DNA of 64,000 nt from Rubripirellula tenax (lineage in GTDB: Bacteria > Planctomycetota > Planctomycetia > Pirellulales > Pirellulaceae), in contig NZ_SJPW01000008.1 of NCBI RefSeq assembly GCF_007860125.1, forward strand, positions 347,553-411,552. The letters are read 5' to 3'. Shown here in pieces: positions 1 through 8,344 of the stretch; positions within the stretch are counted from its first letter, which is position 1; every line of letters starts with the position of its first letter. Below the pieces are notes generated by a model. It was not told the DNA's origin. It worked only from the letters and a program-made list of their open reading frames with translations, and did not search any database. Position numbers and translations under genes: made by a program.

Positions 1-666
1 AGCAGGATTGCCAGTCGCCGGATTGGTCGCGGGACGAGTTCGCGAGGCGGGGCGTCGCTTGATCGGTGACAATGCGAGTTGACTTTGATAGGCGACGTCG
101 GCAATCAGCGAATCCACACGGTTACGACACACTGCGTAAACGGCAAGCGACGGAATCGCAACGACCAGACCGCCAACCGTCGTCACCAGCGCTTGATAGA
201 TGCCCTCTGCCAAGTCGCCGGCGCCGGCGCCACCGCGAGTCGTTGCGACTTGTTGGAAAGCAAAGATCATGCCCGTCACAGTGCCGAGCAGGCCGACCAT
301 CGGTGCGATATTGCCGATCACCGACAAGTACTCGATGCGCCGCATCAACCGCGATGCCTGACTGGCCAATGAATCTTCCACCGCTTTTTCGACCTCGTTC
401 CAACCGAATTCGTATTCCGATAAGCCTGATAGCAACACAACGCTCAAGACGCTCGGGGCACGACGACAAGCCGCATCGGCTTCTGCGATGCGTCCGGTCA
501 ACAAAGATTGCCGAACCGCGTCGCTAACACCTTCGGGCAGCACCTCGCTGCGTCGTAACGTCATCACTTGGTCAAACACCAAGTAGGCCGCTGCGACCGA
601 AAGTGCAAACAAGACCAGCAGAATGATGACACCGACAACGCCACCGCTGAGCAGAATTTCAACCAT
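1..666 (-). CDS. MotA/TolQ/ExbB-type proton channel subunit (partial, runs off the left edge)
   Basis: The 222 visible residues start at ATG 666 and show no stop before the window edge. The layout is that of ExbB/TolQ: one N-terminal membrane segment (about residues 5-31), a cytoplasmic loop, then two C-terminal segments (about 112-137 and 152-182). The second carries the GLLGTVTGM motif and the third the TTVGGLVVAIPS motif, both hallmarks of the proton-conducting core. The start overlaps the stop of the upstream GTPase gene as TAATG, so translation is probably coupled. In the family such subunits work with an ExbD/TolR partner, which would lie beyond the left edge. Identity is secure; the process it energises is unknown, but its partners here are a kinase and two GTPases. 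Confidence 0.9.
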   Translation of the reverse strand, partial: MVEILLSGGVVGVIILLVLFALSVAAAYLVFDQVMTLRRSEVLPEGVSDAVRQSLLTGRIAEADAACRRAPSVLSVVLLSGLSEYEFGWNEVEKAVEDSLASQASRLMRRIEYLSVIGNIAPMVGLLGTVTGMIFAFQQVATTRGGAGAGDLAEGIYQALVTTVGGLVVAIPSLAVYAVCRNRVDSLIADVAYQSQLALSPIKRRPASRTRPATNPATGNPA

Positions 667-2531
667 TAGGTCATCTCCGTTTCTGCGGCCCCAGCCGAAA
701 GCAAAAACTCGGCGTCCGAAAGCAACGGTTCGTCCCAACGCAAACGCAGAACGCCATCGTTTTGCAATTGTTCGATCGTCGAGTGGTGGCTTTCACGGAT
801 GCGAGCCTCCGCCGCGCGGACACGACCCCGGCTCTGCGAAACAGAAATCACGATCATTGCAAACAACGCCGTCGGCAGGACGGACAAAATCAAGCTGGTC
901 AACATCATGGCCAAGTCAGGCCGCGGGAACGCATCGATGTCACCGCCAAGATCACGCAGTGTGACCAGGCTGGCGTCGAAATAGCTGCGGTAAAGCGCGA
1001 CGACCGGTCCAGCCATCAAGAACCAAAAAATTGCAGTTCCGATCAATCCGCATAACATCGCCATGGTTGATGTGATGGAGACGCGATCGACTTCGGAATC
1101 AAAGATTTGTTGCGATCGTTCTTGTAACGTATCAATGCCCGATAGATACGCGACCTGGCCCCGCGATTCTGTATCGGTTAGCGAAGGTGTCGAGTGGCGT
1201 TTTCCGTCACGAAGTGCGGCAACTTCGTCACGAAATCGGACGGCCAGCGGCCCCAGTCGATCGGCGACGGCTGCATCGCTTCGCCTGCGAAGACCGTCGC
1301 GCAGGTCTGACTGGGCGTCACGATCAGACGTCAAATTCTTTGTCGTTGTCCACATGGCGCTTATTAGCGAGGGCAGCGACCCGGACAACGACATCAGCAC
1401 GCGATCCCAAGCGCCGTGCGTCAGATTTAGAATCGCAAGTTGAGTCCGATAGGGAAACCAGAACGCTGCGGTCTCGTTCAACAGCGACAGCCGCAGTCGC
1501 GACCGCACGGCCGCCTGCAGCGAACTGCCGCTGCCGACCAACGACTCGGCGACCTGCAACGGCAATTTGCGAGCTTCTTCGTTGAGCCGTCGGACTGCCG
1601 CGGTCAGATCTGGCAGGCGATCCCTCAGTATCGAATGCAATGCTGCTCGGAACCGCGAGTCCAACGCTGACAAACGGGTGCTGCGACGTCGATCGCCTTC
1701 CCACACTTCGCCGATTTCTGAATTCAATCGTTCCGCAATCGTTTCGGCAGCCGCGGCGCCGACATCGTTCTCGCTGCGATCGCCGACGTCAAAGTCTTCC
1801 ACGATCACGGGTGCGACCACGCGGCTGGTCGGTGCTGCTTTTCGCATTCGTGCGATGAACGCGTCGATGTCGGTATCAAGTGAATCGTCGCGGCGGACGG
1901 CGTTGACCACTGGGATCACGATCGTTCCCTCACTCGCCTCGGTCAGCAGCGCCACCGTTTCGCTGCGCAGTTGATCGCGGCGAACCACTAACAACAAAAC
2001 GGACGCCATCGACAGCGCGCGTTTGGCGACGGCCGCGATCGCCGGCCGTGCATCCGTCGCCCCCGGTGCATCGACCAACAGATAAGGCGTTCCAATGGTT
2101 TGCATGTTCGCCGCGGGACAGTGAATGAACTGTTCGCTACGCGAATCCAAGTCGGCCGGCGGCGAAGGGCCGATCCAAACCAGTTTCTCGGTGGCTTCAT
2201 CCAAGTTGTTGCCACTTCGCACCAAGCCGGCCGCAGACGAGCTGCGAATCAATTGGCGAATCAACCATGACTTGCCCTGCCCGGTGGCGCCGACGATCGC
2301 AATGACGGTATTGCCCTGGCTACGGTCCTCCAGAATCATCCGGCGAGCTTGGCTATGTTGCTCGCACAGCTCCAGCACTTCTCGGCCCGTGGGGCTGTCA
2401 CCCAGAACATGGGTCGTCGCCCTTCGAACACGACGCAGGAAATCTTCGCCGGGGCGGCCAAGATGATCTTCCAAAATGGCGTCTGAAGAACCGCCACCGA
2501 CGGATCGAGATTCTAAGGATGGGCTATTCAC
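666..2531 (-). CDS. Membrane-anchored P-loop GTPase-like protein (second of a pair)
   Basis: A 621-residue protein starting at GTG 2531, which overlaps the TGA of the preceding GTPase gene as GTGA. A Walker A/G1 motif GATGQGKS lies at residues 81-88, a G3-type DAPG at 154-157, and a possible G4 around N210 in a VVNAVRRDD context that departs from the canonical NKxD. A long helical region follows, then two hydrophobic segments (about 487-515 and 540-565) and a charged C-terminal tail. This is the plan of bacterial dynamin-like or membrane-tethered GTPases: an N-terminal G domain, helical middle and membrane hairpin. I cannot assign a named family. Nucleotide binding is likely; GTP specificity and membrane remodelling are inferences. 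Confidence 0.75.
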   Translation of the reverse strand: MNSPSLESRSVGGGSSDAILEDHLGRPGEDFLRRVRRATTHVLGDSPTGREVLELCEQHSQARRMILEDRSQGNTVIAIVGATGQGKSWLIRQLIRSSSAAGLVRSGNNLDEATEKLVWIGPSPPADLDSRSEQFIHCPAANMQTIGTPYLLVDAPGATDARPAIAAVAKRALSMASVLLLVVRRDQLRSETVALLTEASEGTIVIPVVNAVRRDDSLDTDIDAFIARMRKAAPTSRVVAPVIVEDFDVGDRSENDVGAAAAETIAERLNSEIGEVWEGDRRRSTRLSALDSRFRAALHSILRDRLPDLTAAVRRLNEEARKLPLQVAESLVGSGSSLQAAVRSRLRLSLLNETAAFWFPYRTQLAILNLTHGAWDRVLMSLSGSLPSLISAMWTTTKNLTSDRDAQSDLRDGLRRRSDAAVADRLGPLAVRFRDEVAALRDGKRHSTPSLTDTESRGQVAYLSGIDTLQERSQQIFDSEVDRVSITSTMAMLCGLIGTAIFWFLMAGPVVALYRSYFDASLVTLRDLGGDIDAFPRPDLAMMLTSLILSVLPTALFAMIVISVSQSRGRVRAAEARIRESHHSTIEQLQNDGVLRLRWDEPLLSDAEFLLSAGAAETEMT

Positions 2532-4642
2532 TTGGCCGATGTCCCGCCTCGAGGTAATACTTTTTTTAATTCTTGTCGAAATTCGTCACGAACGTGGTAC
2601 ATCGGCAAAGCGGGACCGATGGCTTCACGAACAATGATTTTCGAAGCGACCAACTTTTCGTTTGCGCCGCCAACGCGAATCGACGGTAACTTTTTCAGTC
2701 GCGCAACGCCAAAGGTATCGCAAAGAACTGCGTGGAAGTCCGATAGCTGTTGCCGAGCCGCTTGCCGACCGACGCTTCGCGTACTTTGTGCACCTGCCCA
2801 CATCGTTGCATAAGCCCCCAAGCCCAATGCCGCGAACAACTCGGGAATCGATGCCGATGCGATGACGGTGCTGCCGAAGTCAAGGGGAATCATCAACACG
2901 CCCGCAAACGCGGCAAGTGTCGCTGCCAAAGGCGTCAACCCGGCGGCCAGCTTCTTGTGCGTCGGAACTTCGCTCCACATTTGCGAGACGGCTTCATCCA
3001 AACGACGAGGATCGAGCGACGTGAAGTCGTCTCGTTCGAAACGCAAGATTGCCGCTTCCGCAGCTTCTTCCCAGTGCTTTCGGTCCGACTTGTCCGTCAT
3101 CGCCGGCCAATGCTTCAGTGAAGTTTCGCCGCCAAATCGATCGATCGCTTGCAGCAATCGTTCGGGCGTCATCAAGCCGCCGTATTCGCCGCGACGAAAC
3201 TTGTCTTTGATTTCGCCCGCCGCGCGTTCGGCAACGGCCGACGGTGTCAATTGACGAATGAAGTCACCGGCACCGCCGAATACACTTCGCATTTTTGCGT
3301 TCAAGCGAACGCCCCATCGCGCGTACCACGGTGCGGTGATGGCAAACGATTCCGAAAGCTGACGAATGATGCGTTCGCTTTGGTGCAGTCGTAATTCGGT
3401 CACTTCGCCACCAAGGGTTCGGTGTGCGAAGAATTCGAGCGACGCTTTCAGCAAACAGTCTTGCGCCTTCGCCGTGACCACAATCGAGTCGTCGGCATCG
3501 CGATCGATCATCGCAAAACCGTCTTCCCAAACGGCGGTCCTCAGTCCATTTTGCAGTGCCAAGCGAAATTTTTCGAAAAGGACGCCACGATCCAGCCGCA
3601 TCGGCAAGGCCGACAGCAAACGTTCGCCATCGATCGACGCGGGCGGATTATCGTCGGCGTCTTCACGAACTGAGAAAAAGACGGGGCTTAGGTCGGCATC
3701 GGGTTCGAACGCCGCAGCAACCGTAGGGTCAGTCGCGGGAATGTAGGGACGGCTCGCCGGAATTTCAAAATCGTACGCCGCGTAGATCGTTTCGATCCCG
3801 TGGGCGCGGGCGAGTGGTTTGAATGTGTCGTAAACCAGGTCGGGTGTTTGTTTCGGCCGAACTTTATTCACTGCCAATAACCGTGGCACGCCGGGCATCA
3901 AGTCGGCAGCGATTCGAAGCAAGTCACCCAATGTCGCATCACGGGATGATTCGGCACTGGTGACGACCAGAAAAGCCGAGCATAACGTTGCGGCCCTTCC
4001 GAGGAGTTCCCGACGTTGGGTCGGCGATCCGAGTTGCAGGTCGGCATCGGAAACGATATCAGGGCAATCCAACAGTCCGATTCCCGTTGCGTCGAGCGCC
4101 GGATCCGTTGCAACCAGGGGCACATTCAACGCCAAACCGTCTCCGTCGCGATTGTTGTACTGGCCGTGAGCGGTGGCGACGTCTTCGCTTAACATTTCTG
4201 GCGGGTTGCCGACCGCATCGCCGATCCGCCCCATCAGCAAACCCCACAACTCGGCGTCATCTCGCCAAGCTGACGGTAACCACAACACGAACCGGTGCGT
4301 GCCTTCGCGGTTGCTGCTGCCGCGAAGCGTTCGGGCTCGACCGGGTTCGCTTAAGAACGTCGCCACCAACGAAGTCTTGCCGCTGTTGAGCATGCCCGCG
4401 ACCGCGACGGTTGGCCACTGAGCCAATTTGGCGGCCGTTTGCAATTTGCGGCCCGCTGACAACACGTTGGCAAGTGTATCGCTGTCCAAACGGCGCAGTG
4501 CCGACAAGTAGCTGTCGCGACCTTCGCCCGGGTAAGCCCTTTCGACGGCCGCGCGCCGATCATCATCTTCCAGCAGCGCAAGCACACTGGTCCAATCGAT
4601 CGGTTCGTCGTCCTGGCCTCGAAAAGTTCCAAACATATTCAT
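2528..4642 (-). CDS. Dynamin-like P-loop GTPase (first of a pair)
   Basis: A 704-residue protein whose ATG directly abuts the TAG of the kinase gene (TAGATG). G1 is GMLNSGKT at residues 83-90, where the NSGK context is typical of dynamin-type GTPases. G3 is DCPD at 192-195 and G4 is NKVR at 259-262, which lacks the usual Asp. A long alpha-helical region follows, and a hydrophobic pair at about 566-588 and 592-616 suggests a membrane hairpin before a basic tail. It resembles its downstream neighbour in architecture but not in sequence, as in bacterial dynamin-like pairs. It is probably a membrane-associated GTPase; substrate and role are unknown. Confidence 0.75.
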   Translation of the reverse strand: MNMFGTFRGQDDEPIDWTSVLALLEDDDRRAAVERAYPGEGRDSYLSALRRLDSDTLANVLSAGRKLQTAAKLAQWPTVAVAGMLNSGKTSLVATFLSEPGRARTLRGSSNREGTHRFVLWLPSAWRDDAELWGLLMGRIGDAVGNPPEMLSEDVATAHGQYNNRDGDGLALNVPLVATDPALDATGIGLLDCPDIVSDADLQLGSPTQRRELLGRAATLCSAFLVVTSAESSRDATLGDLLRIAADLMPGVPRLLAVNKVRPKQTPDLVYDTFKPLARAHGIETIYAAYDFEIPASRPYIPATDPTVAAAFEPDADLSPVFFSVREDADDNPPASIDGERLLSALPMRLDRGVLFEKFRLALQNGLRTAVWEDGFAMIDRDADDSIVVTAKAQDCLLKASLEFFAHRTLGGEVTELRLHQSERIIRQLSESFAITAPWYARWGVRLNAKMRSVFGGAGDFIRQLTPSAVAERAAGEIKDKFRRGEYGGLMTPERLLQAIDRFGGETSLKHWPAMTDKSDRKHWEEAAEAAILRFERDDFTSLDPRRLDEAVSQMWSEVPTHKKLAAGLTPLAATLAAFAGVLMIPLDFGSTVIASASIPELFAALGLGAYATMWAGAQSTRSVGRQAARQQLSDFHAVLCDTFGVARLKKLPSIRVGGANEKLVASKIIVREAIGPALPMYHVRDEFRQELKKVLPRGGTSAK

Positions 4643-6952
4643 CTAGTGCGCCGTAACGCTTGCGTCTCCCTCGCTTGGCGAAGTGGCCCCGTCGTCGGTG
4701 GTGGCATCACCCCGGTTCGCCCTATCGTCGATGAACGCGCCATTAAGAACAAGGGACCACCAATTCTTGGCATCGACATCGTCCCACTTCCCCGCGTCAC
4801 AGCATTGATGCAAGCTCGTCGCTAAGTCTTCGATCGAACTTGGCCGAAACTTGGGATCTTTGCTCAAGCAACTCATCAAAACGTTTTGCAGATCGTCTGG
4901 CAACGGGACTCCGATGCGATCACTGGGCCGGATCGGATCTTCTCGCAATTGTTTCAAACAGATGTCAACCGATGCATCGCCTTCGAACATCGGTTTTCCG
5001 ACCAGCAGCGTGTAGCCGACGCCACCGACGGCATAGATGTCACTGCGATGGTTCGATGTGGTCGCGTCACGGACCGTTTCGGGCGCCATGTACATGGGCG
5101 TTCCGGTGATCCCATCAGCCGTTGTCAGCGAAAGATCGCCTCGGTTGGGATCGACGTCTTTGACCAATCCAAAGTCCAGCACTTTCAAGGTGTCCTGGCT
5201 GCCGATCTCGGTCGAGATCATCAGATTCGCAGGTTTGATGTCGCGATGGATGATGCCTTGCGCGTGCGCTTCCGAAAGTGAGCCGCAAATTTGCAGCAGC
5301 AAGTGGATCACGCGTGCCGGCGGTTGATGGCCAAACCGATTGACCAAACTCTGCAGCGTGATCCCCTCCACGTACTCCATCACATAAAAGTAGTCGCCCC
5401 GATCGGTTTGGCCGAAATCAAAGAGGCTGATCGTGTTGGGGTGTCGAAGTCCTGCCGTCATCTGTGCTTCGCGTTCGAATCGCGAGACCGCGACGCTGCT
5501 CTGCGATTCTTTGTCAAGAACTTTGATCGCGACGATACGCTTAAGGAGATCGTGTTCGGCCCGAAAAACGGCGCCCATGCCACCACGCCCCAGCGATTCG
5601 CCCAATCGATAGTGACCAATGCGTCGCTGCGCGTCATCGCCGGCGGCAATTCGACGGTACGCTCGACGCAGCACGATCGCTAACGTGACCAAGATCGCGC
5701 CCATCAACGTCGCCAACGCCAGCATCCCGATCACCAGGCGGCCCAACATTCTTATTGGCACATAGGCTTCGGCTGCATCCATCTCCGATGCAATCCCCAT
5801 TTCGTATTGGGGTAACCAAGTCCAAGCACCGACCACATCAACGCCTCGATAATCTGGGTAGCCGGTAACGTTATCACCGGTTCCTCCACGTGTCGCTTGA
5901 TCCGCCATCAAAGTCAACGCAGCATGCGGAATCGGTTTGGTCGATTGATCCGCAGCTGCTGGGGAGCCCGTCGCATCGCGAACCGTTTCAACGCCCGGGA
6001 CGCACACGGCGATTCGATTCGCACTGGTCACATTGGGTTCCGACGCCAACCGGCCCGCGGCTCGCAATTGATGCTCGAACCGACTGCGTGTCAGCATGGT
6101 TGCATTCCGATCGAACAAATAGGTCTCGCCGCTCGTTCCCAGTCGCGCGACCGCGAGAAGCTTGCTGACAGCGCCCGCCGGGTCGACCAAAACAGCCATC
6201 GTTCCGACCATCTTGCCGTCTGATTCCACTTTGCCGAGTGCCGCCATCATGGGCCAATCGGGAACCGACATCGGACCATCGCCGCGAATCCCAACCGAAC
6301 ACTGGAAAGGTAAACAGATCGTCGATCCGCCGGAAATGACTCTTTGCTTCGCTGATTCCGGAATGGGCAGTCGTCGTCCCACCAATGCCGTCGCTGAAGC
6401 CGCGATCACCTGGTCGTCGCGATCCAGCAAAGCCCAACCAACGGTATTGGACGAGTCGATCGAACGGTCGATTGAATCCAGAGCGCTGGTCGGCGGCAGA
6501 TCCGCGATCGTCCATTCGAATCGGCCCGAGGATGCAGAAATCAGTTCCGTCGCCGTTTCCGCGATCGCCGGATCATTGGCGATCCGATCAACCTCGCGAC
6601 GGCGTTCGGCAAAGTAACCATTCAGTGCAGCCACATTGGCGGACAGATTCGACCGCAGCGAATCGCGAACCAATTGCCGAGTGGATTCGCGCAGCACGTA
6701 TCCGACGAGTATCGCCGCGGCAACCAATCCGATCGCCATCAACATCACCACCCACGGCGCGATGCGGCGAATCAATCGTGCGGTCGGATGATCCGTCACC
6801 GTCAGGCTGCGAAGCATATCCGCCAGCGACGCCGGTCCCGTTGAAGACGCGGTTCCAGACGATGGAGTCACCATCGGCGCATGGTTTGCCGTCGGCGGCC
6901 CCGTCAAAAGGTTCACCAACGCCGTTTCGATTTTCTTGACCAGAAAGCGCAT
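4643..6952 (-). CDS. Transmembrane Ser/Thr protein kinase with extracytoplasmic dCache-type sensor
   Basis: I chose ATG 6952 (769 residues) because translation upstream of it is basic and non-conserved in character. A membrane segment at about 65-86, an extracytoplasmic region at 87-402 with a PDC/dCache look (including the GETYLFDRNATMLT stretch), and a second membrane segment at 403-428 precede a Hanks-type kinase domain from about 447. The kinase has the glycine loop GRGGMG (455-460), lysine in AIKVLD (477), HRD (569-571), DFG (593-595) and APE (623-625), so it should be catalytically active. It is the first gene of a four-gene operon and would report an external signal to the two GTPases and the ExbB-type channel. 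Ligand and phosphorylation targets are unknown. Confidence 0.9.
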   Translation of the reverse strand: MRFLVKKIETALVNLLTGPPTANHAPMVTPSSGTASSTGPASLADMLRSLTVTDHPTARLIRRIAPWVVMLMAIGLVAAAILVGYVLRESTRQLVRDSLRSNLSANVAALNGYFAERRREVDRIANDPAIAETATELISASSGRFEWTIADLPPTSALDSIDRSIDSSNTVGWALLDRDDQVIAASATALVGRRLPIPESAKQRVISGGSTICLPFQCSVGIRGDGPMSVPDWPMMAALGKVESDGKMVGTMAVLVDPAGAVSKLLAVARLGTSGETYLFDRNATMLTRSRFEHQLRAAGRLASEPNVTSANRIAVCVPGVETVRDATGSPAAADQSTKPIPHAALTLMADQATRGGTGDNVTGYPDYRGVDVVGAWTWLPQYEMGIASEMDAAEAYVPIRMLGRLVIGMLALATLMGAILVTLAIVLRRAYRRIAAGDDAQRRIGHYRLGESLGRGGMGAVFRAEHDLLKRIVAIKVLDKESQSSVAVSRFEREAQMTAGLRHPNTISLFDFGQTDRGDYFYVMEYVEGITLQSLVNRFGHQPPARVIHLLLQICGSLSEAHAQGIIHRDIKPANLMISTEIGSQDTLKVLDFGLVKDVDPNRGDLSLTTADGITGTPMYMAPETVRDATTSNHRSDIYAVGGVGYTLLVGKPMFEGDASVDICLKQLREDPIRPSDRIGVPLPDDLQNVLMSCLSKDPKFRPSSIEDLATSLHQCCDAGKWDDVDAKNWWSLVLNGAFIDDRANRGDATTDDGATSPSEGDASVTAH

Positions 6953-7399
6953 CAACCTACTATCGTCCAATCGCGTGCCGGCGGTAAGTCCTCGCAAGGT
7001 CCAGAAATCGTCAAACTTCCGACCGAAAAGGGGCCAATCGGAAGCAGCCAGAACCGAAAGGGAAAGTCCGTCCATCGCACGAAATTGTCGAGAGTTCCTG
7101 TTAGTATTCGAAGGGCTGAATCCGGTCTGTGCCGCGATTCGAGGGCAGCCCAAAATCCGTCTGGACCGGTAACTGACGGGCTTGGGCCAATTCGCCTTCC
7201 GCCATGCTCCCATCGTGACGGGTGCTCGCGCCGAAGTGTTATGCCCAAGCGACAATCGTGGCCGCGGCGGCGAAGTGTATCGATGAAGTCGTCACGCCGC
7301 CGTTGGAAATACGGTTCGGTCTCGATCACCAACGTTACGCTTTGGTAAACTTTGACTTCACTGACCGCGAATCACCACTGCGTTTTGGCTGCCGATTTC
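6953..7399. promoter_or_regulatory. Divergent intergenic region between kinase operon and epimerase operon
   Basis: A 447-bp stretch without a convincing gene between two divergently transcribed operons, so it should hold both promoters. I could not pick a persuasive -35/-10 pair on either strand. The open frames inside it are Arg/Pro-rich and look like non-coding read-through. No repeat or strong hairpin was seen. Confidence 0.4.
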
Positions 7400-8344
7400 A
7401 TGAATCGACTTTTTTCCTCGAGTGCCCAAGCCATCCGTCGACGCGAGTTCAACGCGATGGCTGCGGCTTCCTTGGCTGGATCCGTCTGTAAGGCGGACGG
7501 CATCGCGTCAAAAAACGACTTCCGCTTGAACTACTCGCTTGCCAGTTGCCTGTACGGCTATACGGACTTGTCCGTGATACTGCCGGAAGTCGCCAAAACG
7601 GGAGCGACCAGCATCGATATTTGGCCGATGGTTCACGGCAATCAGCGAGAGCAGATCGACAGAATGGGTGAAGATACGTTTGCCGGGCTGTTGCGAAAAC
7701 ACAACGTCACGTTGGGCTGTTTGACACAATACAGACTCGGGCCGTTTGGCTTGGGCAAAGAACTTTCCTTCGCCAAACGACTCGGATGCCCACTGGTCGT
7801 GACCGGAGGAAAGGGTCCCAAAGACTTGAGCGGCAACGAGCTGAAAAAGGCAGTTGCGAAGTTCGCCCAGCAGATGAAACCACACCTCGATCAAGCCGCC
7901 GAGTGCGACGTCACGATTGCGATCGAAAACCATGGAAACAACTTGATCGATAGCCCCGATTCGTTGAAATGGCTGGTCGAACTTTGCGACCATCCAAAAT
8001 TGGGCATCGCGTTGGCTCCGTACCATCTTACTCAAGAACCAACAGCGATCGCCGAACTGATTCGCGACCTCGGTCCGCGTTTGAGCGTCTTCTATGCATG
8101 GCAACACGGAATGGGATCGACCGAAAAACTTCCGAAAGAACAAGAACTGTTGCAAATGCCCGGACGAGGCGATTTTGATTTCACGCCCTTGGTGGATGCG
8201 CTTCGCACGATCCACTTCACCGGTCCCACCGAGATCTTCATGCACCCCGTTCCGCGCGGCGTCGCGATTTTGGAAACACCCGAAGCCGTGACAGCCGAAG
8301 TCAACCGAGCCCGTGCGTATTTGGAAGGTTGCTTGAATGCGTAG
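7400..8344 (+). CDS. Tat-exported sugar phosphate isomerase/epimerase-like TIM-barrel protein
   Basis: A 314-residue protein starting at ATG 7400; an in-frame start 48 bp upstream would bury the signal. The N-terminus has a twin-arginine motif (RRREF, about residues 13-17) followed by an Ala-rich stretch, typical of planctomycete exported enzymes. The body has the xylose-isomerase-like TIM-barrel pattern: a VTGGKG strand, AIENHG with a likely metal-binding Glu, and a late TEIFMHP strand. It heads a plus-strand run, and its stop overlaps the PhoD gene start by 8 nt. Members of this superfamily isomerise or epimerise sugars or inositols; the substrate cannot be read from sequence. Confidence 0.8.
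   Translation: MNRLFSSSAQAIRRREFNAMAAASLAGSVCKADGIASKNDFRLNYSLASCLYGYTDLSVILPEVAKTGATSIDIWPMVHGNQREQIDRMGEDTFAGLLRKHNVTLGCLTQYRLGPFGLGKELSFAKRLGCPLVVTGGKGPKDLSGNELKKAVAKFAQQMKPHLDQAAECDVTIAIENHGNNLIDSPDSLKWLVELCDHPKLGIALAPYHLTQEPTAIAELIRDLGPRLSVFYAWQHGMGSTEKLPKEQELLQMPGRGDFDFTPLVDALRTIHFTGPTEIFMHPVPRGVAILETPEAVTAEVNRARAYLEGCLNA

Noticed and set aside
6953-7255. A 101-residue N-terminal extension of the Ser/Thr kinase
   Set aside because: Composition unlike the rest of the protein and ATG 6952 gives a sensible N-terminus before the first membrane segment.
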